Source: Pseudomonas fluorescens
GTDB taxonomy: Bacteria; Pseudomonadota; Gammaproteobacteria; Pseudomonadales; Pseudomonadaceae
DNA: 64,000 nucleotides
Direction: 5' to 3'
Assembly (NCBI RefSeq): GCF_019212185.1
Contig: NZ_CP078138.1
Location: forward strand, 4,074,501 to 4,138,500
The notes below the pieces were generated by a model, which was given only the letters and a program-made list of their open reading frames with translations, made no database searches and had not been told where the DNA came from. Shown here in pieces: positions 8,465-17,264 of the stretch. The translations under genes and the position numbers were made by a program. How positions within the stretch are numbered: position 1 is the stretch's first letter; every line of letters starts with the position of its first letter.

Positions 8465-9510
8465 GGGATCGCACTCACTTTCGGCGCCGCGCCCGACAAC
8501 CATTGATCCACGGTACTGGCATGGTCCTGGACCCACGCCTTGGCCACCACATCCGCCGGCTGCTGCTCTTTTTCGATCTTGAGGATCAGCTCGTTGAGCT
8601 GGGCCGGGTCGATGGCGACATTACGCAGGAACTCGGCAATTTTCGGCGCCCGCTGTTGCAGGGCGGCGGAAGCCAGCACGTGGACCCGAGCATCCGGGAA
8701 GGCGCAGGTGATCTGACTCTTGTTCAGCCAATCAGGATCGACCGTCGGGCTGATGAATTTCCAGCAACCGTCAGCCTTGTACAGTGGGTCGCCCTTCTTG
8801 TTGTCCTGGGCGTAACCGTCGAACGCCGGCTCTTCGAGGCGACGCAGGTCGTACGCGGAGAAGATCCAGTCCGGGGTGTAGGCATAGAACACCACACCGC
8901 GTTCGGCCTTGTAGGCGCTGGCCAGTTTCGAGTAAGTCACCGAGGCTTCCGTGGAGACCGCCTCAAACTTGTCGGCAAAACCATAATCCTTGGCCTTGAT
9001 CTGCCCGATGTAGGTCGACTCCCAACCGGCTGGGCCCACCAGCAACTGCGCCTTGCCACCGCCCAGCGGCTCGAAGAATTTCGCCACTTCGGGCTTCTTC
9101 AGGTCATACACTGACTTGACCCCGTACTTGTCCTGCAAGTAGCCCGGGATGTAGAAGCCCTGCTCGCCCGCATAAGGATGGACGTTGGGCACCAGCGTTG
9201 GCTTGGCGCCAGTGACGTATTTGGCCCAGGCTGCCGACTGGTTGGGCAACCAGATGTCGGTCAGCACATCCACCGAACCATCGCCCTTGGCCGCTGCGCT
9301 CAACAGCACCGCGACGTCGCCGGCCAGGTACGAGACATCGCCATCGAGACGGCTGCTGATGACCTCGCCGAGGATGTTCTGGATCGCGATGGCACCGGTC
9401 CAGTTCTGCTCGCCAATGACGATTTTTTCCTTGGCCAGCAACGTCTGTGGAGCCACCAGGGCGGCCAGTAATGCGACGGCACCCAGGGTGCGTGATAAGG
9501 GTTTGTTCAC
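8461..9510 (-). CDS. Glycine betaine-type ABC transporter substrate-binding protein
   Basis: Periplasmic binding protein (349 residues, OpuAC/ProX family). A signal peptide (LGAVALLAALVAPQTLLA) precedes KEKIVIGEQNWTGAIAIQNIL, the family's usual first strand. Trp and Tyr residues in blocks such as NWTG, YAYTPDWIFSAYDL and DPDWLNK could build the aromatic cage for a quaternary ammonium or sulfonium ligand. The GTG at 9510 was chosen because GAGG lies six bases upstream and it gives a proper signal peptide; the frame remains open far upstream only as a shadow of the permease gene. It lies 14 bases after the fused ATPase-permease gene. Confidence 0.88.
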   Translation of the reverse strand: MNKPLSRTLGAVALLAALVAPQTLLAKEKIVIGEQNWTGAIAIQNILGEVISSRLDGDVSYLAGDVAVLLSAAAKGDGSVDVLTDIWLPNQSAAWAKYVTGAKPTLVPNVHPYAGEQGFYIPGYLQDKYGVKSVYDLKKPEVAKFFEPLGGGKAQLLVGPAGWESTYIGQIKAKDYGFADKFEAVSTEASVTYSKLASAYKAERGVVFYAYTPDWIFSAYDLRRLEEPAFDGYAQDNKKGDPLYKADGCWKFISPTVDPDWLNKSQITCAFPDARVHVLASAALQQRAPKIAEFLRNVAIDPAQLNELILKIEKEQQPADVVAKAWVQDHASTVDQWLSGAAPKVSAIP

Positions 9511-9524
9511 GATAAGCCTCACGT

Positions 9525-11591
9525 TCAGGAGTAGGTCGGGGCTTGCTTGCGCAAGCTCGATTGAATGATTCGATCCGGGATCAGCGCGCACAGGACAATC
9601 GCTGCGCCGGCGAGCATGCCCTCGCCGCCCTTGATGTTGCGCAACGCGGTCATCACGTCGTAGCCCAGGCCACCGGCACCGATCAGGGCGGCGACCACCA
9701 CCATCGACAGGCTCATCACCAGGGTCTGGTTGATGCCCAGCAACAACGAGCGACGCGCCAGCGGCAGTTGCACCTTGATCAGGGTTTGCCAGGGGCTGGC
9801 GCCGTGGGCGACCGCCGCCTCGACGGCATCCTTGGGGACTTCCTGAATGCCCAGTGAGGTCAGGCGAATCATCGGCGCCAGGGCGAAGATCACCGTGGCG
9901 ATCACCGCCGGGGTCTTGCCGACCGAGAAGAACGCCACGGCCGGGATCAGGTACACGAAGGTCGGCAGCGTCTGCATCACGTCCAGCAACGGCGTAATCA
10001 GCCGGCGTGCCAACGCGCGTTTCGCCAGCAGGATGCCGGTGGGCACGCCGAGCACCAGGGCAATCAGCACCGAAGAACCGACCAGCGCCAGTGTCGCGAT
10101 AGTCCTGTCCCAGAAGCCGAACAGGCCGATATAAAGCAGCGCGAGACTGCTGGTCAGCGCCAGTGCCAGGCCCGCCGAGCGCCAGGCGAGGAACACCAGG
10201 GCCAGCGCCGCGACCGGCCACGGCAGCCAGCCGAGGACATTTTCGATGCCTTCGATCACCGTGCGCACCGCGACGATGACCCCGACAAACGCGCCCTCGA
10301 ACGTCACCTGGGACCAACTGATGAATTGATCGATGCTCTGCGCCGTCAGCAGCAGTAGCTGGCGGTTGGCCGGGAACTGAAGTAAGGCGCCACTGGTATC
10401 CGGGGTGATCACCCGCCAGACCACCAACGCCTGGCTGACCAGCAGCACCGTTAATGGCAACAGCCAATTGCTCGGACGGGCGCGCAACGGCTGGGCACTC
10501 AGCGACAGCGCGGTCCAGCGACTGGCGAGCAGCAGCAATGCGCCGATCAGCACCGGCAACCAGGACCCGGCGACCAGCCCTTGGGCCAGCGTCGCCAATG
10601 CCGCGAGTTCGCTGGCAAAGCCCAGCCAGAACAGCCCACCCTTGCCCCGCGACGCGAGCGCCGCCGGCCCCAGCAACAGCGCTTGCCACGCGGGCAGACC
10701 TGGGCTGAGGCTGTGGCTCTGAGGTTGATCGGCGACCTTGGTCGGCTTGGCTGCCTGCTGCGCACTGGCGCCCGGCAGGCAATCACGAAAGAAATCCGCC
10801 ACTTCGGCGTCGGCGGGTTGCTCCAGCAGTTGCTGCGGCGTGCCCAGTTGCACCAGTTGACCCTGGCGCAGCACGGCGATCCGGTCGGCCAGGCGCAAGG
10901 CTTCGGCCGGGTCATGGGTGACCAGCAAGGTACTGATCCCGCGCTCGCGGGCCAGGCTGAGGAAATGCTCCTGCAAGTCACGGCGGATGGTCGGGTCGAG
11001 GGCGCTGAACGGTTCGTCCATCAGCAGGATGTCCGGCTCGGTCACCAGCGCCCGGGCCAGCCCGACACGTTGGCGCATGCCGCCAGACAACTCGTGGGGA
11101 TAATGCTCACCCCAGCCTTGCAACCCCACCGCCTGCAGTTGCTGGGCGGCGGCTGCATGCCGGAGCGCTTCCGATTCGCCGCGCAACTCCAAGGGCAAGG
11201 CCACGTTGTCCAGCACCGTGCGATGGGGCAGCAGGCCGAAATGCTGGAACACCATGCCGATACGCCGCGAACGCAATTCACGTAATGCCTTGCTGTTTAA
11301 GGCACTAATGGCCTGTCCTTCGATCAACACCTCGCCACTGGACGGTTCGATCAGCCGATTGATATGCCGCAGCAAGGTCGACTTGCCGCTGCCGGAGGTG
11401 CCCATCAGGCACAGCACTTCACCGCGCCGCACCTTGAGGCTGACATTGCTCACGGCCGGGGCCTTCGACTGCAATGGCCCATAGGCCTTGGTTACATTGC
11501 GCAGCTCAAGTACCACGTCGGCGTCACGCGCAGCCAGGGTGTCGATCGAGCCACGGGCGGGAGGGGTTTGAAGAATGGTCACAAGAGTCAT
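9525..11591 (-). CDS. Betaine-type ABC transporter, ATPase fused to permease
   Basis: One 688-residue chain combines both halves of an OpuA/ProU-type importer. Residues about 30-285 are an ATPase with Walker A GTSGSGKST, signature ELSGGMRQRVGLA, Walker B ILLMDEPFSALD and switch LVTHD. After a Gln/Ala/Pro-rich linker, residues about 325-688 form a multi-span permease with the EAA-like loop (EVPKDAVEAAVAHGASPWQ). In most bacteria these are separate proV-like and proW-like genes. No frameshift or internal stop is needed, and no separate ATPase or permease lies nearby. Start MTLVTIL at 11591; a GTG four codons further in is an alternative because the upstream ribosome site is weak. It is first in the operon with the binding protein and the methyltransferase. 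Confidence 0.88.
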   Translation of the reverse strand: MTLVTILQTPPARGSIDTLAARDADVVLELRNVTKAYGPLQSKAPAVSNVSLKVRRGEVLCLMGTSGSGKSTLLRHINRLIEPSSGEVLIEGQAISALNSKALRELRSRRIGMVFQHFGLLPHRTVLDNVALPLELRGESEALRHAAAAQQLQAVGLQGWGEHYPHELSGGMRQRVGLARALVTEPDILLMDEPFSALDPTIRRDLQEHFLSLARERGISTLLVTHDPAEALRLADRIAVLRQGQLVQLGTPQQLLEQPADAEVADFFRDCLPGASAQQAAKPTKVADQPQSHSLSPGLPAWQALLLGPAALASRGKGGLFWLGFASELAALATLAQGLVAGSWLPVLIGALLLLASRWTALSLSAQPLRARPSNWLLPLTVLLVSQALVVWRVITPDTSGALLQFPANRQLLLLTAQSIDQFISWSQVTFEGAFVGVIVAVRTVIEGIENVLGWLPWPVAALALVFLAWRSAGLALALTSSLALLYIGLFGFWDRTIATLALVGSSVLIALVLGVPTGILLAKRALARRLITPLLDVMQTLPTFVYLIPAVAFFSVGKTPAVIATVIFALAPMIRLTSLGIQEVPKDAVEAAVAHGASPWQTLIKVQLPLARRSLLLGINQTLVMSLSMVVVAALIGAGGLGYDVMTALRNIKGGEGMLAGAAIVLCALIPDRIIQSSLRKQAPTYS

Positions 11592-11869
11592 CGCCCGATA
11601 GGAAGGGAAAAGCTTGGAGCGGGCACGCCTGACGCCAAAACAGCATGGCGTCCCAGGCGCAGTACACCCTGACGACATAAAGCTAATCGATCTTAAAAAT
11701 CTGAAATAAATACTTTTTTGGAATTAGCTTAGGTCGATGGCCAGTACTGAATGGGAGTGCTTTAAATAACCGAAAGGAATTAACAAATAGATAATCAGTA
11801 TTTATCGATATAACAGATCGCGAGTAGGCTCAGCCCATCCCGTCATTCATCATCACAGTGAAGTGCCCC
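11592..11869. other. AT-rich divergent promoter region
   Basis: Intergenic stretch between the importer operon (minus) and the small ORF plus XRE-cupin regulator (plus). Notably AT-rich between about 11690 and 11815, with runs such as cttaaaaatctgaaataaat. It should contain both promoters and the operator of the XRE regulator, but I could not pick out a convincing palindrome. Confidence 0.5.
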
Positions 11870-12028
11870 ATGAAGCCGACAGCCCAACTCATCGATTTCG
11901 CCCGCTACCGCACACGCAAACTGGCCCAGCAGCGGGCACGGGCCATGTGGGATATGTACGCACTTCAGGCCACCGGGCCCGCCTTCAGCTGGGCGCCCAC
12001 GTCCCTCATTCGGACCCATCACGCATGA
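11870..12028 (+). CDS. Small basic protein coupled to XRE regulator
   Basis: A 52-residue ORF beginning MKPTAQLIDFARYRTRK, rich in Arg, Lys and Gln in its first half. Its stop codon overlaps the start of the XRE-cupin gene in an ATGA arrangement (12025-12028), which argues for real translation and coupling. No family is recognised and there is no signal peptide or membrane segment. The amphipathic, basic N-terminus could bind nucleic acid or another protein. The ribosome binding site is weak (gtgaag). It may simply be a leader ORF that sets regulator levels. Confidence 0.55.
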   Translation: MKPTAQLIDFARYRTRKLAQQRARAMWDMYALQATGPAFSWAPTSLIRTHHA

Positions 12029-12672
12029 ATGCCTTCGGCCCCCTGCGCTTTCTTGCCAGCGCCGATGAACCGCTGGAGGACCTGAACAATCTGCAAACTG
12101 CGCAAGAGGAGCCAATCTGCGATCGGGTCGCGCAGAACCTGCAGCGGCTAAGGGCCAAGCGGCACCTGTCGCTGGACGCCCTTGCCCGCCAGTGTGGCGT
12201 CAGCCGGGCGATGCTGGCGCAAATCGAATCCGGACGCAGCGTGCCGTCGATCAAGGTGCTGTGCAAAATTGCCAAGGGCCTGAAAGTCTCGGTCGCGGCT
12301 TTTCTTGAGCACCGCGCATTCGAAGGTGTCGCGGTGCTGTCCGCGAGTCAGAGCAAACGTCTGGTCAGTGCCAGTGGCAGCTTCGTCAGCCGCGCGCTGT
12401 TCCCGTATGACGTGGCACGCCAATCGGAATTCTATGAGTTGCGCCTGAGCGCCTTGGGAGAGGACCACAGCGAAGGCCATGGTCCGGGGGTCCAGGAGAA
12501 CCTGGTGGTGGCGCAGGGCGTGTTGGAAATCAGCGTCAATGATGAACGCTACCTGCTATCGACGGGCGACTCGATTCTGTTCTACGCCGACCAGCCCCAC
12601 CGCTACCGCAACCCCGCCGACAGCGAGGCCGTGGCCTACCTGGTGGTGACCTATCCGGAGCGGCTGGATTAA
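12025..12672 (+). CDS. XRE-family regulator with C-terminal cupin domain
   Basis: Cytoplasmic transcription factor of 215 residues. The helix-turn-helix occupies about residues 37-92 (LDALARQCGVSRAMLAQIE then GRSVPSIKVLCKIAKGL), and a cupin sensor domain covers about 125-212, including the GVLEISVNDERYLLSTGDSI strand pair and ADQPHRYRNP. This architecture is common in regulators of amino-acid, polyamine or osmolyte metabolism. It is divergent from the betaine-type importer operon, which is its most likely target. The start MNAFG is fixed by the ATGA overlap with the small ORF before it. Confidence 0.88.
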   Translation: MNAFGPLRFLASADEPLEDLNNLQTAQEEPICDRVAQNLQRLRAKRHLSLDALARQCGVSRAMLAQIESGRSVPSIKVLCKIAKGLKVSVAAFLEHRAFEGVAVLSASQSKRLVSASGSFVSRALFPYDVARQSEFYELRLSALGEDHSEGHGPGVQENLVVAQGVLEISVNDERYLLSTGDSILFYADQPHRYRNPADSEAVAYLVVTYPERLD

Positions 12673-12698
12673 AACCCAGCCGCTGCCAAACACGTTGA

Positions 12699-13199
12699 TC
12701 AGCAGGTGCAGCACATCATCGGCATGCCGTTGCAGCTCATCATCATTGGCATGCCGCAGTCGTTCATCATTTTCATCATCAGCGCGCAGCAGTTCTTCAT
12801 CATGTCCATGTTCATGCCCGCCATCGGCATGATCTTGCACAGCATGCGGTCGTCTTGAACACTGCACTCCATCACGCATTTCATCGAAGGCATGGGCATG
12901 CCCATCACCGGCATCATGGCGCCCATCATCGGCATGCTCATGCTCGATGCCGACATGCACATCATGCTCATGTTGGCGCAGTGCATCATCATCGGCATGC
13001 CGCAGTTCATCATCATCTGCATCATTTGCGCGCTGTTGCGGAACATCCCCATGTCCATGCCAGAGGCCGGCATCATGATGCACAGCATGCCGTCGTCCAT
13101 CATTTCGCAGCTCATGGTCGCCATTATCATTGGCATGCCCATCATCGGCATTTGGCTGTTCATCGGCATCGACATTGGCATCTGCATGGCGTTCATCAT
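12699..13199 (-). CDS. Methionine- and cysteine-rich protein with internal duplication
   Basis: A 166-residue protein of extreme composition: by my count 64 Met (39%) and 15 Cys (9%). The sequence has two halves that align. About residues 29-82 contain MSCEMMDDGMLC, GMDMGMFRN, NCGMPMMMHC and MSMMC; about residues 105-166 contain CVMECSVQDDRMLC, GMNMDMMKN, DCGMPMMMSC and MPMMCCTC. The DDxMLC and CGMPMMM blocks are shared. No signal peptide is evident, so a cytoplasmic location is likely. The start is well supported: GGGAG sits seven bases before MMNAMQ. Abundant soft sulfur ligands suggest Cu(I) or Ag(I) binding or storage; an oxidant sink is the alternative. I recognise no named family. Opposite-strand frames are His-rich shadows of the same repeats. 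Confidence 0.75.
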   Translation of the reverse strand: MMNAMQMPMSMPMNSQMPMMGMPMIMATMSCEMMDDGMLCIMMPASGMDMGMFRNSAQMMQMMMNCGMPMMMHCANMSMMCMSASSMSMPMMGAMMPVMGMPMPSMKCVMECSVQDDRMLCKIMPMAGMNMDMMKNCCALMMKMMNDCGMPMMMSCNGMPMMCCTC

Positions 13200-13656
13200 G
13201 GTGTAGCTCCCTGAAGGATTGGAAAGGCAAGGTGAAGTAGATGGCGCCGATTCTAGGGACTGGCGAACGTACGACAAGAGGCCCATCCAGCAGCGGAAAA
13301 CACTGCGCCAACCGCGTTAATGCGATGACTTGCGCAGGAGTGGATGCTTTCGCTGCAGGGTGGATGTGATAACGGATAAATTGGTGACTGCGGCAGCGTT
13401 TTTGGTGTCGTGGATATGCGTCTTGTGTCTATCCAAATAACCCAGAGAAATAAACGGTCTAATACTGGAGTGGTTTTTTTGTGGGAGCTTGCAAGCGATG
13501 TACACAAACAGATCGCCTTCGCGGACAAGCCCGCTCCCACATCAATGATCATCGTCTTGTATGATGCGCCGCGTAAAAAATCAGCCGCATCGCGCAGTGG
13601 CTGACCTGTGCCCGGAGGTCGCGTGGCCAGGGATTTCAGTCATCAAGGAGCTTTAC
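13200..13656. other. Divergent region between Met-rich gene and TonB receptor
   Basis: About 457 bases holding the promoters of both genes. It contains a REP-like pair at 13481-13540 and an AT-richer patch around 13380-13470. I found no convincing Fur box or copper-responsive palindrome, and no plausible ORF. Confidence 0.5.
13481..13540. repeat. REP-like repeat pair
   Basis: Arms gtgggagcttgcaagcgatg (13481-13500) and gcggacaagcccgctcccac (13521-13540) face each other and could form a hairpin. Confidence 0.65.
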
Positions 13657-15807
13657 ATGGATTGGCTTTACCGGACTTCCCCGCTGACTTTCAGCCTGCT
13701 GCTGTCCAGCGCCCTGCCCTCGCAGGCCGCTGAAACCCTGCTGCCGGCGGTCACTGTGAACGCCGAGGAGCCGTCCGGTTACCAGGCCAGTGAGGCCTCT
13801 GTCAGCGGTTTCGAAGCAGCGCCGTTGCTCGACACGCCGGCCTCGATCACGGTGATTAACGATGCCCTGATCAAGGACCAGCAGGCCCGCCTGCTCAGCG
13901 ACGTATTGAAAAACGATGCCTCGGTGGGCCAGAGCTATGCGCCAATCGGCTACTACGAAAACTTCGTGGTTCGTGGTTTCTCGCTGAACGCGGCCAGCAG
14001 CTACAAGATCAATGGCCGGACCATCGCCGGCGAGCAGAACGTCGGTCTGGAAAACAAACAGCAGGTGGAACTGCTCAAGGGCCTCGCGGGGCTTGAGAGC
14101 GGGGTCAGCGAGCCCGGCGGGCTGGTCAATTACGTGACCAAGCGACCGACCGATGTGCGCTCGGTCACGGTCTCCACCGATGATCGCGGCAGCGGTTACC
14201 TGGCCACCGACGTCGGCGGGTTCTTCGGCAGCGAACAACAGATCGGCCTGCGCGCCAACCTCGCACACGAGGACATCCACTCTTACGTCGAGCACACCAA
14301 CGGCCAACGCGACTTTGCCGCGCTGGCCCTGGACTGGACCATCAGCGACGCGGCCCTGCTGCAACTCGACGTCGAATACCAGAACCGTCAGCAGCGTTCG
14401 GCGCCGGGCTATCAGTTGCTCGGCGGCACCGAGCTGCCGCACCACGCCTCGCCCAAAAAGCTACTCGCCCACCAGAGCGGCGCCAATCAGGTGACCACTG
14501 ACGCGCTGAACCTCAACGGCAATTTCGAATACCGCTTCAGCGACACCTGGAAAGCCAACCTCAGCGCCTCGCGCAGTCGCGTGGTGATCGATGACTACAG
14601 CTCGTTCGCCTGGGGCTGCTATGGGGCGGCCAGTTGCAGCGATGTGGCCGTGCCCAATCACTTCAGCGCCGAAGGCGATTACGACCTCTACGACTTCCGC
14701 AGCCCCGACGACACCCGACGCAACGACGAAGTGCAGGCCACCCTCAGCGGCCGCTTCGACACTGCAGGCCTCGGTCATCAGCTCACCGTTGGCAGCAGTG
14801 CCTTTCGGCGCATCGTTGACAAGCGCGAGCCGATCAACCAGATGATCGGCAGCGCCAACATCGACAGCGAACCCGAGGATTTCCCGCGTTACCAGGGACC
14901 GCTCAACGACGCCTACCGCCACCTCGACAGCCGCCAGTACGGGCTGTTTTTCAACGACCGGATCAGTTTCAACGAGCAGTGGCAGACCGTACTCGGCGCC
15001 CGCGAAGTGCGCCTCGACGAAGAAACCTTCGACAGCCAGGGCGACACCACGCGCCATACCCAGCGCTATGAGTTCCTGCCCCAGGCCGCATTGATCTACA
15101 AACCGCTGCCGGAGCTGGCGCTGTACACCCGTTACAGCAAGGGCTTGTCCTTGGGCAGCGAAGCGCCGTGGTTTGCCAGCAACGCCTTCGAAATTCTCGC
15201 GCCCAGCGTGTCGCGGCAGATCGAGGCCGGGATCAAGTACGACTGGCAGCGCATCAGCCTCGGCGCCGCGCTGTTCGAGATCCGCCAGGCCTACCAGTAT
15301 TCGCGGCCGAATGCCGACGGCAGCTTCACCTTCGTCGAGCAGGGTGACCAGAAAAACACCGGCCTGGAGCTGTCGGCCAATGGTTGGGCAAGCCAGCGCC
15401 TGCAGATTTCCGCAACTGTCGCAGCGATCCGTTCACGGGTCAGCGGCAGCGGCACGCCCGCCTATGAAGGGCACCAGACGATCAACGTACCGACCCTGCG
15501 CGCCAGCCTCTACGGCGACTACGCACTGCCCTGGATCGATGGCCTGGCGTTGCTGGGTGGCGTGCAGTACAGCGGCAGCAAATACGCCAGCCAGCAAGGC
15601 GAGGCACAAGCCGGAGCCTATGCCGTATTCAACCTTGGCAGCCGCTACAGCACGCGCATCGACGGTTATGAAACGGTGTTTCGCCTGAGCGTCGACAACC
15701 TGTTCGACAAGCGTTACTGGCGCGATGTCGGGGAATACATGGGCGACAACTACCTGTTCCAGGGTGCACCGCTGACCGCACGCCTGAGCGCGTCGGTGAA
15801 CTTCTGA
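13657..15807 (+). CDS. TonB-dependent outer-membrane receptor
   Basis: A 716-residue ligand-gated receptor. After a signal peptide (LTFSLLLSSALPSQA) comes a TonB-box-like stretch (LLPAVTVNA), then the plug domain (about residues 55-165, with LSDVLKNDASVGQSY, NFVVRGFSL and GLAGLESGVSEPGGLVNYVTKRP) and a 22-strand barrel ending in SASVNF. There is no extra N-terminal signalling domain, so it should not control an anti-sigma factor. The plug resembles ferric-siderophore receptors, but no siderophore gene is near. The ATG at 13657 has AAGGAG at ideal spacing. It is divergent from the Met/Cys-rich protein, which leaves a metal other than iron open as cargo. Confidence 0.9.
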   Translation: MDWLYRTSPLTFSLLLSSALPSQAAETLLPAVTVNAEEPSGYQASEASVSGFEAAPLLDTPASITVINDALIKDQQARLLSDVLKNDASVGQSYAPIGYYENFVVRGFSLNAASSYKINGRTIAGEQNVGLENKQQVELLKGLAGLESGVSEPGGLVNYVTKRPTDVRSVTVSTDDRGSGYLATDVGGFFGSEQQIGLRANLAHEDIHSYVEHTNGQRDFAALALDWTISDAALLQLDVEYQNRQQRSAPGYQLLGGTELPHHASPKKLLAHQSGANQVTTDALNLNGNFEYRFSDTWKANLSASRSRVVIDDYSSFAWGCYGAASCSDVAVPNHFSAEGDYDLYDFRSPDDTRRNDEVQATLSGRFDTAGLGHQLTVGSSAFRRIVDKREPINQMIGSANIDSEPEDFPRYQGPLNDAYRHLDSRQYGLFFNDRISFNEQWQTVLGAREVRLDEETFDSQGDTTRHTQRYEFLPQAALIYKPLPELALYTRYSKGLSLGSEAPWFASNAFEILAPSVSRQIEAGIKYDWQRISLGAALFEIRQAYQYSRPNADGSFTFVEQGDQKNTGLELSANGWASQRLQISATVAAIRSRVSGSGTPAYEGHQTINVPTLRASLYGDYALPWIDGLALLGGVQYSGSKYASQQGEAQAGAYAVFNLGSRYSTRIDGYETVFRLSVDNLFDKRYWRDVGEYMGDNYLFQGAPLTARLSASVNF

Positions 15808-15808
15808 T

Positions 15809-17218
15809 TCAGACACCTCGGTGTGTCAGACCCGCCGCCACACCCGCAGGCCGAGCCAGGCAGTAGTACATCACCCCCGGCACCACCAGCCCGACGATCC
15901 AGGAAATGTCCACACCACCCAACTGCGCGACCATCGCTCCGGAATAAAAGTGAGTATCGACAAACGGCAACTGGATCAGCACGCCGATCACGTACACGCT
16001 GATGCCCAGCACGTTCCAGCCGCCATAGCGCCCCGCCGGGTCGGACAGGGCCGGGATGTCGTAGCGTTCCTTGTTGATGAAGTAATAATCCACCAGGTTG
16101 ATCGCGCTCCACGGGGTGAAGAAGGTCAGCAGGAACAGGATGAAGTACTTGAACGAGTTGAGGAACGAGTACTGCCCCAGCAGCGCCAGGGTGGTGGACG
16201 CGGCGACGATCAGCAGGACGAAGACCATGCGTTGCCCGGCGCTTATTTCCAGGCGCCGGCGCCAGCCGCTGATGATGGTGGCGATGCACATGAAGCTGCC
16301 GTAGGCGTTGAGGGTCGAGACCGTGACCTTGCCGAAGACCACGCTCAGGTACAACAGCGACGCCATCACTCCAGTGCTGCCCAGGCCAACGATGGTCGCC
16401 ACTTCATGGCCACGGAAATTCGCCCCGGCCAAGGCAGCAGCGAACACCCCGAGGACCATCGACGCCTGCGCCCCGAGCACCGTGCCCAGGCCAACGGCGG
16501 CGAAGGTTTTCCAGGATGACGTGTTGCTCGGCAAGTAGCGCGAGTAATCGGCCACGTACGGGCCAAAGGCGATCTGCCAGGAAGCCGACAGCGACACCGC
16601 CAGCAGGAAGGTGCTCCAGTTGAAGTGGCGATTGTCGAGCAACAGGCCGATATCGTTAAGCGTCAACAAGCGAGTGAACAGGTAGGCAAAGGCGATGATC
16701 CCCAACACGCTGGCGACTCGCCCGACAATGTGAATCACCCGATAACCGAAGATCGTCAGGAAGGCGATGCTGGCGGCGAAGATCAGGATCCCGGCGCTGT
16801 CGCTGACGTCGATCAACTGGGCAATCGCCTGCCCGGAAAGCACTGCGCCCGTAGCGCTGAACCCGAGGTACATCAGGCACACCAGGACGATCGGGATCGC
16901 CGCGCCATAGACCCCGAACTGCACGCGGCTGGAAATCATCTGCGGCAAGCCGAGCTTCGGCCCTTGCGCGGCGTGCAGCGCGACCACCGCGCCGCCCAGC
17001 ACCTGGCCAAGCAACAGGCCGATCAGCGACCAGAACACGTCGCCCCCCAGCACTACAGCCAGGGCGCCGGTGACGATGGCGGTGATTTGCAGGTTGGCTC
17101 CCAGCCACAGGGTGAATTGGCTCCAGAGGCTGCCATGACGCTCGGCCTCGGGAATAAAATCGATCGAGCGCGACTCGATCAGTGAGTGACGCTTGGGGTT
17201 ATCGATGACCTTGGTCAT
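15809..17218 (-). CDS. NCS1-family nucleobase/cytosine-type permease
   Basis: Inner-membrane transporter of 469 residues with about twelve hydrophobic helices. NCS1 features include the N-terminal WSQFTLWLGANLQ segment, GPKLGLPQMISSRVQFG after helix 2, and GPYVADYSRYLP in the middle. Such carriers import cytosine, allantoin, hydantoins, thiamine precursors or similar heterocycles with Na+ or H+. It is the third gene of a minus-strand run behind an amidohydrolase and a porin, which suggests uptake of an amide-containing or cyclic nitrogen compound hydrolysed by that enzyme. Confidence 0.9.
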   Translation of the reverse strand: MTKVIDNPKRHSLIESRSIDFIPEAERHGSLWSQFTLWLGANLQITAIVTGALAVVLGGDVFWSLIGLLLGQVLGGAVVALHAAQGPKLGLPQMISSRVQFGVYGAAIPIVLVCLMYLGFSATGAVLSGQAIAQLIDVSDSAGILIFAASIAFLTIFGYRVIHIVGRVASVLGIIAFAYLFTRLLTLNDIGLLLDNRHFNWSTFLLAVSLSASWQIAFGPYVADYSRYLPSNTSSWKTFAAVGLGTVLGAQASMVLGVFAAALAGANFRGHEVATIVGLGSTGVMASLLYLSVVFGKVTVSTLNAYGSFMCIATIISGWRRRLEISAGQRMVFVLLIVAASTTLALLGQYSFLNSFKYFILFLLTFFTPWSAINLVDYYFINKERYDIPALSDPAGRYGGWNVLGISVYVIGVLIQLPFVDTHFYSGAMVAQLGGVDISWIVGLVVPGVMYYCLARPAGVAAGLTHRGV

Positions 17219-17236
17219 GAACGGTATTTCCTGGAT

Positions 17237-17244
17237 TTATTGTT
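17237..17244 (-). promoter_or_regulatory. CA motif (Hfq/Crc-type) before NCS1 permease
   Basis: Minus strand AACAATAA fits AANAANAA and sits immediately before the CCAGGAA ribosome binding site of the permease gene. Confidence 0.5.
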
Positions 17245-17264
17245 TTGGTGGACCGCAGGCGGCG

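Noticed and set aside
12855..13214. His/Met-rich open frames on the plus strand opposite the Met/Cys-rich gene
   Set aside because: They arise from the complementary reading of ATG/CAT repeats; only the minus-strand frame has a proper ribosome binding site and a coherent duplication.
13530..13600. Possible Fur box before the TonB receptor
   Set aside because: The region has tgatcatcg-like sequence but no credible 19-base Fur match.
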